DNA of 64,000 bases from Prescottella agglutinans (lineage in GTDB: Bacteria > Actinomycetota > Actinomycetes > Mycobacteriales > Mycobacteriaceae), in the NCBI RefSeq assembly GCF_004011865.1, contig NZ_RKLP01000001.1, positions 496,001 to 560,000 of the forward strand. The letters run 5' to 3'. Positions 54,058-62,822 of this stretch are shown here, piece by piece; position 1 is the stretch's first letter; every line of letters begins with the position of its first letter. A program made the position numbers and the translations under genes. The notes below the pieces were generated by a model, which saw nothing but the letters and a program-made list of their open reading frames with translations, had not been told where the DNA came from and did not search any database.

Positions 54058-54864
54058 ATGGGCGATGCGATCGGGTTCCTCACGCGCGACGGCGACGGGT
54101 TCGCCCCGCTGGAGATGGGCATCAGCAAGTGGTCGCCCGACATGATCAACGGTCCGGCGATCACCGGCATCCTCGCATGGGCGATCGAGGACGCCCACGG
54201 CGCGGAAGGGTTCGTTCCCGCACGGCTGACCGTCGACCTGTTCCGTCCGGCACGGGCCCAGCAGTTCCACGTGGTCACCCGCAGCGTGCGCGACGGCAAC
54301 CGCATCCGGGTCGCCGACGCTGAGGTGGTCCAGAACGGCGAGGCCGTGGCCCGCGCGTCGGTGGTGTTCCTGCGCCGCTCCACACAGCCGCCCGGCGAGC
54401 TGTGGACCCGACCCGACAGCCCGCAGCCGCCGCCGCTGAGCCTGCTCGAGCCGCTGCAGGCCCCGTCCCATCCGTGGATCGGCAGCGACGGCCACCCGGC
54501 CGGCTGGTCACCGTCGCTGGGCGACCACGAAGGGTCGAGCCGGAAGCGGTTGTGGCAGTACCAGATCCCCGTGATCGCCGGCGAGGAACCGTCGCCGTTC
54601 GTGCGCGCCGCGATGGTCGGCGAGACCACGAGCCTGATGACCAACTGGGGCAGCGCCGGAATCGGATTCATCAACGCCGATCTGACGCTGGCGCTGTCCC
54701 GTCTACCGGAAGGACCCGAGATCGGCCTCGAGGCGGACAACCACATCAGCGTCGACGGCATCGCCGTCGGCAGCACGACGATGTTCGACCGACGCGGCCC
54801 GATCGGCACGTGCATCGTCAGCGCGCTGTCGAACGCCGAACGCCAGTTGGGTTTCGCCCGCTGA
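54058..54864 (+). CDS. Acyl-CoA thioesterase-like protein (double hotdog)
   Basis: 268 residues from ATG 54058; GTG 54052 is an alternative. The N-terminal half (GPAITGILAWAIEDAHG, ARLTVDLFRPAR, VADAEVVQNGEAVARASVVFL) and C-terminal half (FINADLTLALSRLPEGPEIGLEADNHIS, GIAVGSTTMFDRRGPIGTCIVSAL) are two hotdog domains of the TesB/4HBT_3 type found in actinobacterial acyl-CoA thioesterases. It would hydrolyse an acyl-CoA thioester. The 3' end overlaps the convergent chelatase gene by 47 bp. Confidence 0.85.
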   Translation: MGDAIGFLTRDGDGFAPLEMGISKWSPDMINGPAITGILAWAIEDAHGAEGFVPARLTVDLFRPARAQQFHVVTRSVRDGNRIRVADAEVVQNGEAVARASVVFLRRSTQPPGELWTRPDSPQPPPLSLLEPLQAPSHPWIGSDGHPAGWSPSLGDHEGSSRKRLWQYQIPVIAGEEPSPFVRAAMVGETTSLMTNWGSAGIGFINADLTLALSRLPEGPEIGLEADNHISVDGIAVGSTTMFDRRGPIGTCIVSALSNAERQLGFAR

Positions 54865-55555
54865 ACCGGGCCTGCGGGCTCGCCAGGAAGAACTTCTCGG
54901 CGACGAGATCGGCGACGGCCGGGTGAGCGCCCAGCGGCGCCGCGACCCCGTCCGCCCCGGCCTGTAGCAGCCGGGTGTGGAACAGGCCGGGAGCCAACAG
55001 GTACGACGCGACGAACACCCGACGCTCCCCCGCCGCGCGCAGTCGCCGCACGGCCTCGTCCACCGTCGGTGTCCCGGTCGCGATGTACGCGACCGGGACC
55101 TCGCACCGGACCCGCGCCGACAGCATGGCGGCCGCACGGCGGACGTCGTGGCGGGCCCGCGGGTCCGACGATCCCGCCGCCGCCAGGACCACCGCATCGC
55201 CCGGTCGCCAACCGGATTCGCGGAGCCGATGTTCGAGGACCCGCGCCAGGGCCGGGTGTGGCCCCAGCGCGCGGGTGACCGTCACCCGGGGATGCCCGCT
55301 CTCGAGCACGCCGCGCGGCACATCCGTGTGGACGTGGTAGCCCGATGCCAGGAACGCCGGCACGAGCACCGCGGGACCCACCGGGTCGTTCATGTCCCGC
55401 AACACCTCGGCCGGCGACGGCCCCAGCACGTCGACGAACGCCGTCCGCACCGCCCCGACCCGCTCGGCGACCGCATCGGCCAGGGCCGCAACGGTTTCGA
55501 CACCCACACGACTGCGGGTGCCGTGCGCGACAAGCACCAGTTCCGCCCGGCTCAC
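54818..55555 (-). CDS. Sirohydrochlorin chelatase (CbiX-like)
   Basis: 245 residues from GTG 55555, overlapping the upstream hemD-like stop by GTGA. Two CbiX/SirB-like halves: LVLVAHGTRSRVGVE with the metal-site His, FLASGYHVHTDVP, then ASYLLAPGLFHTRL in the second half. It inserts ferrous iron into sirohydrochlorin to make siroheme for nitrite reductase, which fits its place at the end of the nir operon. Homologue of Rv0259c. The end overlaps the convergent thioesterase gene by 47 bp. Confidence 0.88.
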   Translation of the reverse strand: MSRAELVLVAHGTRSRVGVETVAALADAVAERVGAVRTAFVDVLGPSPAEVLRDMNDPVGPAVLVPAFLASGYHVHTDVPRGVLESGHPRVTVTRALGPHPALARVLEHRLRESGWRPGDAVVLAAAGSSDPRARHDVRRAAAMLSARVRCEVPVAYIATGTPTVDEAVRRLRAAGERRVFVASYLLAPGLFHTRLLQAGADGVAAPLGAHPAVADLVAEKFFLASPQARFSGRNPTGVRRSTAR

Positions 55556-56724
55556 GACCGACTCGCCTCGAGCAGTCGGTCGTACTCCGCCGGGTCGAGC
55601 GCCAACCGGTAGCCGCGCTTGACGACGGTCTGCACGGCCTTCGGCGCCCCCAGATGGCCGCGCAGTCGCGCGATGGCCGTCTCCACCGCGTGCGGGTCGT
55701 CGCTGCCGCCGGGCAGCGCCGCCAGCAGGTCGGCACGCGAGACGACCATTCCGGGCCGCTCCGCCAACCGGCGGACCAGCGCCATCCCGGCCGGTGACAG
55801 CGCCTTCACCTCACCGTCCACGACCACGCAGTTCCCCCGCACGCTCAGTTCGTGGCCGCCGGCCCGGACCTGGGCGGCCCGGCGCGGCAACTCGTCCTCG
55901 ATGTGCCGGGCCAAGGATCCGAGCCGGGATCGGGTGGGCGCGGTGGTGGGCACCCCGAGGGCCGTCAGCGGTGCCGCGGTGACCGGCCCGACGCAGGCCG
56001 CCAGCACCGGACCGCGCAGGGCCCGCAGTAGCGGCTCGAGCGCGCCGATCTCCTTGGCGCGCCCCAGGATCGAGGCCACCGCCGGCGCGCTCGTGAAGCT
56101 GAGCGCGTCCAGCCCGCCGGATCCCACGGAGCCGATCAATCGGTCCATCGCGCTGCAGTCGTCCGGGGGCGTCCACCGGTAGACCGGCACCGCGATCACG
56201 TCCGCGCCGGCGGCACGCAGCGCGGCGCAGAAGTCCGGGATCGGTTCCCACTCGGTGGTCGCCCCGTGCAACTGGACCGCGATCCGCCGACCCGCGACGC
56301 CCTCCCCCAGCAGGTGCTCGAGCACCTCCGCCGAAGACTCCGAGTCGGGTGACCACTCCTCGCGGAGCCCGGCGGCGCGCACCGCCCCGGTCGCTTTGGG
56401 GCCACGGGCCAGGATGCGGGTCGCGCCCAGCGCGGTCAGTAGTTGCTCGCCGATCCCCCAGCCCTCGGCCGCACCCATCCAACCCCGGAAGCCGATGCCG
56501 GTGGTCGCGACGATCACCTCCGGCGGGTCCGCGATGATCGTCTCGGTCACTCGCGCCAGTTCGGTGTCGTCGGCGAGCGGGATGATCCGGATGGCCGGCG
56601 CGTGCACGACCTCGGCACCTCGCCGGGTGAGCAGGGTCGCCAACTCGTCGGCACGGCGCGATGCCGTGATCCCCACCGTGAACCCCCGCAACTCGTCGCC
56701 GCGCGGCGGACCCCCACCCCTCAC
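55552..56724 (-). CDS. Uroporphyrinogen-III synthase with winged-helix domain
   Basis: 390 residues from GTG 56724, overlapping the nirD stop by GTGA. Residues 10-265 are HemD-like (VGITASRRADELATLLTRRGAEV, ATTGIGFRGWM, FTSAPAVASILG). Residues 290-385 are an OmpR-type winged helix (ALSPAGMALVRRLAERPGMVVSRADLLAALPG and AIARLRGHLGAPKAVQTVVKRGYRL) without a receiver domain. The same fusion is Rv0260c. It may make the siroheme precursor and also bind DNA to regulate nitrogen genes, as for related proteins named NnaR; which role dominates is not visible. Confidence 0.88.
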   Translation of the reverse strand: MRGGGPPRGDELRGFTVGITASRRADELATLLTRRGAEVVHAPAIRIIPLADDTELARVTETIIADPPEVIVATTGIGFRGWMGAAEGWGIGEQLLTALGATRILARGPKATGAVRAAGLREEWSPDSESSAEVLEHLLGEGVAGRRIAVQLHGATTEWEPIPDFCAALRAAGADVIAVPVYRWTPPDDCSAMDRLIGSVGSGGLDALSFTSAPAVASILGRAKEIGALEPLLRALRGPVLAACVGPVTAAPLTALGVPTTAPTRSRLGSLARHIEDELPRRAAQVRAGGHELSVRGNCVVVDGEVKALSPAGMALVRRLAERPGMVVSRADLLAALPGGSDDPHAVETAIARLRGHLGAPKAVQTVVKRGYRLALDPAEYDRLLEASRS

Positions 56725-57143
56725 GGCGACCCGACCGGGATCGCGCACACCTGCACGACGTCGTCGCCGCGGCCGTCGACCACCCGCACCGGGTACACCG
56801 GCAGTCGCACCGACTCGTCGTCGAGGCAGCGGCCGTCGACGAGCGAGAACACCTGCTTGAGCAGCGGCGACGCGACGGTGGGCTCACCGTGACGATCCCC
56901 GACCAGGCCCCGCGACATCACCGCGGCCCGCCCGAACGGATCGATGTTGCCGACCGCCCGCAGGCTGCCGTCGACCAGGCGGAACAGCGCCGCCTGGGTT
57001 CCACCGCGGAGCAGCACCGCCACCCCGCGTCCCGGGATCAGATGGCTCCGCGTACATGCGGACGTCCAGTCGCGTCCCTCCGCCACGCAGGGCGTCTCGT
57101 GGGTGCCCGTCTCGCCGTGAACCCACGTCTCCATCACCGTCAT
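56721..57143 (-). CDS. nirD: Nitrite reductase small subunit NirD
   Basis: 140 residues from ATG 57143, with AGGAGG at 6 nt. Rieske-like fold of NirD: LIPGRGVAVLLRGGTQAALFRLVDG, AVGNIDPFGRAAVMSRGLVGD and the C-terminal FSLVDGRCLDDESVRLPVYPVRV. As in other NirD proteins the Rieske iron-sulfur ligands are not complete, so its role is structural or in electron transfer with NirB. Between nirB (75 bp upstream) and the hemD-like gene (4-bp overlap). Confidence 0.92.
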   Translation of the reverse strand: MTVMETWVHGETGTHETPCVAEGRDWTSACTRSHLIPGRGVAVLLRGGTQAALFRLVDGSLRAVGNIDPFGRAAVMSRGLVGDRHGEPTVASPLLKQVFSLVDGRCLDDESVRLPVYPVRVVDGRGDDVVQVCAIPVGSP

Positions 57144-57218
57144 CGCGGACCTCCTGCACACTGTGCTCCGTTGGAATTCATTGAAAAGTCGGGTTGTTTC
57201 CGCGGCGTTACTCCGCGA

Positions 57219-59744
57219 TTACCGGCTCGAGGAGCTTTCCGATCGGCGGTCCGGAACGTCCGGAATGCCCATCAGGACGGGCACCTTGCGGGGCCCGGAC
57301 TCGTCGAAGGTGACCGTCGGGTCCGGCACCTCGGGGGCATTGACGAACGACACGAACCGCGACAACTTGCCGGGATCGTCGAGCACCCCCGCCCACTCGT
57401 CGCGGTAGCCGGCGACGTGCCGCGCCATCGCCTCCTCGAGGTCGGCGGCGATGCCGAGGCTGTCGTCGCACACCACCGCCTGCAGGTGGTCGAGGCCGCC
57501 CTCGAGGGATTCCATCCACGGCGCCGTGCGCTGCAACCGGTCCGCGGTGCGCACGTAGAACATCAGGTAGCGGTCGATGTAGCGGACCAGGGTCTCGTCG
57601 TCGAGGCCGCCGGCGAGCAACTGCGCGTGCCTGGGCGACTGGCCGCCGTTGCCGCCGACGTAGAGGTTCCAGCCGTTCTCGGTGGCGATGACGCCGACGT
57701 CCTTGCCGCGCGCCTCGGCGCACTCGCGCGCACACCCCGACACGCCGAACTTGATCTTGTGCGGTGCCCGCAGGCCGCGGTAGCGGTTCTCGAGCCGCAC
57801 CGCCATGCCCACCGAGTCCTGGACGCCGTAGCGGCACCACGTGGATCCGACGCAGCTCTTCACGGTGCGCAGCGACTTGCCGTACGCCTGACCGGACTCC
57901 ATGCCGACGTCGACCAGGCGCCGCCAGATCTCGGGCAGCTGCTCGACCCGCGCCCCGAACAGGTCGATGCGCTGGCCGCCGGTCACCTTGAGGTACAGCC
58001 CGTAGTCGCGGGCGATCGCGCCGATCGTGATGAGCTGCTCGGGCGTGCACTCGCCGCCCGGCATCCGCGGCACCACCGAGTACGTGCCGTTGCGCTGGAT
58101 GTTGGCGAGGAAGTGGTCGTTGGTGTCCTGCAGCGACGCCTGCTCGCCGTCGAGCACGTGGTCCGAGGACGTGGACGCGAGGATCGAGGCGACGACGGGC
58201 TTGCAGATGTCGCAGCCCGCCCCGGTGCCGTACTGCGCGATCAGGCCCGAGAACGTCCGGGTGCCGGTGGCGCGGACGATCTCGAACAGCTCGGCGCGGG
58301 ACTGGGTGAAGTGCTCGCACAACGCCTTCGACAGCTCCACCCCCGACGATGCGAGCAGCGACTTGACCGTCGGCAGGCAGCCGCCGCAGGTGGTGCCGGC
58401 GTTGGTGCACGCCTTGACCGCGGCGATGTCGCACGCGCCGTCCGCGATCGCCGCGCAGATCTCCCCCTTGCTGACCGCGTTGCACGAGCACACCTGCGCG
58501 TCGTCGGGAAGCGATCCCGCGCCGGGCTTCTCACCGGCCGGCGAGATGAGCGCCGCGGGATCGCCCGGCAGTTCGCGCCCCACCAGCGGGCGCAGCGACC
58601 CGTAGGCCGTCGCGTCACCGACGAGGACGCCGCCGAGCAGTGTCTTCGCGTCGTCGGAGACGACCAGCTTGGCGTACGTCCCCTTCGCGGCGTCGCTCAG
58701 GACCACCTCGAGCGCGCCCGGTGTCGCGGCGTGCACGTCGCCGAAGCTCGCGACGTCGACGCCGAGGAGCTTGAGCTTGGTGGACAGGTCCGCGCCGGGG
58801 AACACCGCGTCCCCGCCGAGAAGCCGGTCCGCGACCACCTCCGCCGTCGTGTACCCGGGGGCGACCAGTCCGTAACAGCGACCCTCGACGGCGGCGCACT
58901 CGCCCACCGCGTAGATCGCCGGATCGGATGTGACGCAACCACTGTCGGTGACGATGCCACCGCGCTCGGCGATGTCGAGGCCGGCGTCGCGCGCCAGCCG
59001 GTCCTGCGGGCGGATGCCGGCCGAGAACACCAGCAGCGCCGCATCGATCACCGAGCCGTCGGACAGTTCGACCCGCACCCCGGCCGGCCCCTCGCCGATC
59101 GACGCGATTCCCGTCCCGGTGTGCACGGTGAGCCCGAGATCGGTGACCAGCCGCGCCAGCACCGCGCCACCGCCCTCGTCGACCTGCAGCGGCATGAGGC
59201 GGGCATTGTGCTCCACCACGTGCGGCGCCAGCCCGAGCTGACGCAGTGCGTTGGCCGCCTCGAGCCCGAGCAGTCCGCCACCGACCACGACGCCGGCCGC
59301 GCCGGGTGCGACGGCCTCGGCCCGGGCGCGGATGCCGTCCAGATCCGACGGGGTGCGGTAGACGAAGCACAGGTCGTGCTCGTATCCGGGGACCGGCGGG
59401 ACGAACGGGTACGACCCGGTCGCGAGGACGAGCGCGTCGTAGCCGAGAACCTCCCCCTGCGAGGTGGTGACGGTGCGCGCGACGGGGTCGATCGCGTCCG
59501 CGCGCACCCCCACCCGCAGGTCCACGGCGGTGTCGCCGGCGAAGTCGTTGCCCGCCAACGCGAGTTCCTTCACGTCCCAGGTCCCGACGTACGACGACAG
59601 CGCCACCCGGTCGTACGCGGGGACGTCCTCCTCGCAGAGCACCGTCACCTTCCAGGCGTCGGCGTCGTCGCGCGCCCGCAGCGCCTCGACGAACCGATGT
59701 CCCACCATGCCGTGTCCGATCACGATCGCGGTCCGTCCGCTCAT
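57219..59744 (-). CDS. nirB: NADH-dependent nitrite reductase large subunit NirB
   Basis: 841 residues from ATG 59744, with AAGGAAGG at 6 nt. Domains in order: FAD/NAD(P)H oxidoreductase (AIVIGHGMVGHRFVEAL at the start, VVVGGGLLGLEAANALRQLG), a BFD-like [2Fe-2S] domain with CSCNAVSKGEICAAI and CGGC, then the sulfite/nitrite reductase half with siroheme and [4Fe-4S] cysteines in SCVGSTWCRYG and SGCARECAEARG. It reduces nitrite to ammonia with NAD(P)H in the cytoplasm. Between narK and nirD in the assimilation operon. Confidence 0.96.
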   Translation of the reverse strand: MSGRTAIVIGHGMVGHRFVEALRARDDADAWKVTVLCEEDVPAYDRVALSSYVGTWDVKELALAGNDFAGDTAVDLRVGVRADAIDPVARTVTTSQGEVLGYDALVLATGSYPFVPPVPGYEHDLCFVYRTPSDLDGIRARAEAVAPGAAGVVVGGGLLGLEAANALRQLGLAPHVVEHNARLMPLQVDEGGGAVLARLVTDLGLTVHTGTGIASIGEGPAGVRVELSDGSVIDAALLVFSAGIRPQDRLARDAGLDIAERGGIVTDSGCVTSDPAIYAVGECAAVEGRCYGLVAPGYTTAEVVADRLLGGDAVFPGADLSTKLKLLGVDVASFGDVHAATPGALEVVLSDAAKGTYAKLVVSDDAKTLLGGVLVGDATAYGSLRPLVGRELPGDPAALISPAGEKPGAGSLPDDAQVCSCNAVSKGEICAAIADGACDIAAVKACTNAGTTCGGCLPTVKSLLASSGVELSKALCEHFTQSRAELFEIVRATGTRTFSGLIAQYGTGAGCDICKPVVASILASTSSDHVLDGEQASLQDTNDHFLANIQRNGTYSVVPRMPGGECTPEQLITIGAIARDYGLYLKVTGGQRIDLFGARVEQLPEIWRRLVDVGMESGQAYGKSLRTVKSCVGSTWCRYGVQDSVGMAVRLENRYRGLRAPHKIKFGVSGCARECAEARGKDVGVIATENGWNLYVGGNGGQSPRHAQLLAGGLDDETLVRYIDRYLMFYVRTADRLQRTAPWMESLEGGLDHLQAVVCDDSLGIAADLEEAMARHVAGYRDEWAGVLDDPGKLSRFVSFVNAPEVPDPTVTFDESGPRKVPVLMGIPDVPDRRSESSSSR

Positions 59745-59829
59745 GCCGCACCTTCCTTCCGTGCCGGTTGTGTGTCGTCGTGGTTGTTCCCGCGGCGGGG
59801 ATACTCGGCCGCCGGAGTCGCGGCGAGCG

Positions 59830-61290
59830 TCACGGTGTCACCGCAACACGCTGTGCCGCAGCCTCGTTCGTCACGGCGGTGCGACGCACGAACACGAACC
59901 AGGTGACGATCGCGCACACCACGTAGAAGCCGAGGAAGACCCAGAACGCCATGGTCGCCGACTTGGCGGGGCTGGTGTACGACGCCCGCAGCACCAGGTT
60001 GATGCCCACGCCGCCGAGGCCGCCGACCGCACCCGCGAACCCGATGAGCGCGCCGGACATGTTGCGCGACCATGCGGCCCGGCCCGCCGCGTCCAGCCCA
60101 TCCAGCGAGCGGGACCGGGTCTCGAAGATCGACGGGATCATCTTGTACACCGATCCGTTGCCGAGACCGGAGAGCACGAACAGCGCGACGAATCCGATCA
60201 CCAGCGCCGTCATGGTGGCACCGGACGCGGCGCCGGGGGTGCCGTCGTCGACGGTCCCCGCGGTGACCAGGACCGCGGCGGCCAGCACCATCGCCGCGAA
60301 CGTGTAGAGGGTGATCCGGCCGCCGCCGATCCGGTCGGCGAGACGCCCACCGAGCGGACGCGCGATCGACCCGAGCAGCGGTCCGACGAACGCGATCTGC
60401 GCGGCGTGCAGCGCGGCCTGCGCCGGGGTGTCGCCGCCGGCGAGGAAGTTGATCTGCAGGACCTGCCCGAACGCGAAACTGAAGCCGATGAACGAACCGA
60501 ACGTGCCGATGTAGAGGAAGCTGACGATCCACGAGTCCCGCACCCGCAGCGCCTCGAGCATCGACCGCAGGTCGGCCTTCTGGTTGCCGAGGTTGTCCAT
60601 GAACAGGGCGGCACCGACGGCCGCGACCGCGATGAGCACCAGGTAGACGGCGCACACGAGGTAGGGCGCAGTGTTGCCGACGGTGGCGATCACGAGCAGC
60701 CCGACCAACTGGATGACGGGCACGCCGATGTTGCCGCCGCCCGCGTTCAGTCCGAGGGCCCAGCCCTTGAGTCGCTGCGGGTAGAAGGCGTTGATGTTGG
60801 TCATCGACGACGCGAAGTTGCCGCCACCGACCCCGGCCGTCGCCGCGACCAGCAGGAACGTCGTGTACGACGTGCCCGGATGCATCACGAACCACAGTGT
60901 CAGCAGCGTCGGGATCAGCAGAACGAGCGCGCTGAAGACGGTCCAGTTACGGCCGCCGAACCGCGCCGTCGCGACGGTGTACGGGATGCGCAGGACCGAT
61001 CCGACGAGGGTCGGGACCGCGACGAGGAAGAACTTGCCGGCCGCGTCGATGCCGAACACGTCGGTCGGCATGAACAGCACCATCACCGACCAGATCGACC
61101 AGATCGAGAAGCCGACGTGTTCGGCGATCACCGACCAGACGAGATTCCGGCGGGCGATCGCCTTGCCGCCGGCCTCCCAGGCGTCGACGTCCTCGGCGTC
61201 CCAGTGCTCGATGTAGTGCCCGCGCACCACCGGCGCGGCACCGGATGGCGCCTCGGGTCCGTGTGTGGGCCGATCGGAGAGAGTGGTCAC
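59830..61290 (-). CDS. narK: Nitrate/nitrite MFS transporter NarK
   Basis: 486 residues from GTG 61290, with AGGAGG at 5 nt. Twelve-helix MFS protein with the nitrate signature motifs GVGGGNFASSMTNINAFYP and GLGNGSVYKMIP that line the substrate channel. It imports nitrate and/or nitrite or exchanges them. A 50-residue N-terminal cytoplasmic extension (HWDAEDVDAWEAGG) is typical of actinobacterial NarK3/NarU. First gene of the operon; its Shine-Dalgarno lies inside a perfect hairpin at 61294-61332. Confidence 0.95.
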   Translation of the reverse strand: MTTLSDRPTHGPEAPSGAAPVVRGHYIEHWDAEDVDAWEAGGKAIARRNLVWSVIAEHVGFSIWSIWSVMVLFMPTDVFGIDAAGKFFLVAVPTLVGSVLRIPYTVATARFGGRNWTVFSALVLLIPTLLTLWFVMHPGTSYTTFLLVAATAGVGGGNFASSMTNINAFYPQRLKGWALGLNAGGGNIGVPVIQLVGLLVIATVGNTAPYLVCAVYLVLIAVAAVGAALFMDNLGNQKADLRSMLEALRVRDSWIVSFLYIGTFGSFIGFSFAFGQVLQINFLAGGDTPAQAALHAAQIAFVGPLLGSIARPLGGRLADRIGGGRITLYTFAAMVLAAAVLVTAGTVDDGTPGAASGATMTALVIGFVALFVLSGLGNGSVYKMIPSIFETRSRSLDGLDAAGRAAWSRNMSGALIGFAGAVGGLGGVGINLVLRASYTSPAKSATMAFWVFLGFYVVCAIVTWFVFVRRTAVTNEAAAQRVAVTP

Positions 61291-61293
61291 CTG

Positions 61294-61332
61294 GGCCTCC
61301 TACCTGTGTGGGAAACCCCAAGGTAGGAGGCC
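61294..61332 (-). promoter_or_regulatory. Hairpin enclosing the narK Shine-Dalgarno
   Basis: Perfect 12-bp stem: 5' arm GGCCTCCTACCT (61332-61321, minus strand) and 3' arm AGGTAGGAGGCC (61305-61294), 15-base loop. The 3' arm contains the AGGAGG that serves the GTG at 61290, so folding would block ribosome binding. This looks like translational control or a riboswitch expression platform. Confidence 0.7.
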
Positions 61333-61378
61333 GGTGTTGCGTCGGTGCTGCCCCCGGTGACCCGTCCGTCAACTCTCG

Positions 61379-61405
61379 CTCACCCCCGGGGATCGGGGGC
61401 GTGAG
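61379..61405 (-). terminator. Terminator of the CynX/NimT-type transporter gene
   Basis: GC-rich stem of about 10 bp with one bulge (61379-61388 with 61394-61405), starting 18 bp after the transporter stop. It separates the transporter from the narK operon. Confidence 0.65.
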
Positions 61406-61422
61406 GTCGACGAACCGCCAGG

Positions 61423-62670
61423 TCAGGCGGCTTCCGCACCCCAGCTGTCCTCGAGCATCCGCGGCTTGCAGGCCGCCCACGCCGAGACGAGGACGATGAC
61501 GACGGCCACCGCGAGCAGCGCGAAGGGGGCGCCCCAACCGCCGGTCGCCTCGTGCAGCACACCGAACAGCAGCGGGCCGAGGCACGCGACGGTGTAGCCG
61601 ACGCCCTGGGTGAAGCCGGACAGCGCCGCCGACCCGGCGTGAGTGCGGGTGCGCAGGTTGATCAGGGTCAGCGACATCGGGAAGGTGCTCGGCCCGAGGC
61701 CGACCACGATCACCCACAGGATCGGCACCGACATCGGCGCCAGCAGCAGGCCCGTGAAGCCGATGGCGTAGCTGACGGCACAGCCGACGACGATCGGGAA
61801 CGGGTTCCGCATCCGCGCACACACGCTCGGCGCCGCGAACGCGGAGATCAGGCCCATGAAGGAGAACAGCGCGACCATGCTGCCGCCGAACGACTCGCTC
61901 GCCCCGGCCTCGGTGAGGATCTTCGGAATCCACGTGAACATCGAGTAGGTGATGAGCGACGTCATGCCGAACATGCCGGCCATGCCCCAGCCCACCGGCG
62001 AGCGCCACGGCCGTCCGGCCGGGTGGGACTCGGTGGTCGCGCCGGCCTCGGGACCCGCGGCGGACTTGCGGCCGCGGGCGAGCACCATGAGCCACGGCGC
62101 GGCGGCCGCGAAGCCCAGCAGCGACCAGACGCCCAGCGAGATCCGCCAGTCGAACGCGTCCGCGAGCGGCACCGCGATCGTCGCCGGGAGGATCGTGCCG
62201 ATCTGCACACCGGTGATGTAGATCGAGCTCATCAGCGCCAACCGGTCGCTGAAGTAGCGCTTGACCAGCGGCGGGATGACGACGTTACCGATGCCCATGC
62301 CGCCGAGGGCGAGCGCCGACAGGGCGAGCAGCGACCACGTGTCCCCGACCATCGCGCGGGTGAGCATGCCGAACCCCGCCATCAGCATCGCGAGCAGCGC
62401 GGTCCACTCGAGCCCGAGACGCCGCGCGATGGCGGGCGTGAGCAGACCGAACACCGCGAACATCGCGGTGGGCACCATGCCGAACACTCCGACGACGGTG
62501 GAGGAGAACCCGAGATCGTCGCTGATCTGCGAGGCGAGCGGCGTGAAGGAGGTGACCGCGAGCCGCAGGGTGAGCGCCGACATCGCGATGGCCGCGAACA
62601 CCAGCAGCCGCCCCTTCAGCAAGGGCTGCGGGCCCCGGGTGGTCACTGTCGCGGACGCGGTCGCGGTCAT
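61423..62670 (-). CDS. CynX/NimT family MFS transporter
   Basis: 415 residues from ATG 62670. Twelve hydrophobic helices; AALTLRLAVTSFTPL-like first helix (SALTLRLAVTSFTPLASQIS), GVFGMVPTAMFAVFG, and GMGIGNVVIPPLVKRYFSDR are typical of the CynX/NimT group, which includes cyanate and 2-nitroimidazole transporters. It may move a small organic anion or nitrogen compound; the adjoining nitrate operon makes a nitrogen source plausible but not proven. Divergent from a FadR-type regulator, which probably controls it. Confidence 0.88.
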   Translation of the reverse strand: MTATASATVTTRGPQPLLKGRLLVFAAIAMSALTLRLAVTSFTPLASQISDDLGFSSTVVGVFGMVPTAMFAVFGLLTPAIARRLGLEWTALLAMLMAGFGMLTRAMVGDTWSLLALSALALGGMGIGNVVIPPLVKRYFSDRLALMSSIYITGVQIGTILPATIAVPLADAFDWRISLGVWSLLGFAAAAPWLMVLARGRKSAAGPEAGATTESHPAGRPWRSPVGWGMAGMFGMTSLITYSMFTWIPKILTEAGASESFGGSMVALFSFMGLISAFAAPSVCARMRNPFPIVVGCAVSYAIGFTGLLLAPMSVPILWVIVVGLGPSTFPMSLTLINLRTRTHAGSAALSGFTQGVGYTVACLGPLLFGVLHEATGGWGAPFALLAVAVVIVLVSAWAACKPRMLEDSWGAEAA

Positions 62671-62752
62671 GTGGTGCCTCGATCTCGAATGCAGGGAGAG
62701 ATGTGCCGTCGGAAGTGCGATCCGGAACGGACCTTGCACTCGACCCGAGAAA

Positions 62753-62775
62753 TCATAGGATGACCGGATGACAGA
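62753..62775. promoter_or_regulatory. Candidate operator between MFS and FadR-type genes
   Basis: The divergent region holds TCAT-AGG-ATGA at 62753-62763, immediately followed by a second GGATGAC copy, a possible GntR-type repeat. Spacing to both starts (about 60-80 bp) suits a shared operator, but the match to a known FadR box is weak. Confidence 0.35.
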
Positions 62776-62822
62776 GGCAACGCATTAAAGTTCGAGAGCC
62801 CTCACCCGATTTCAGGAGCACC

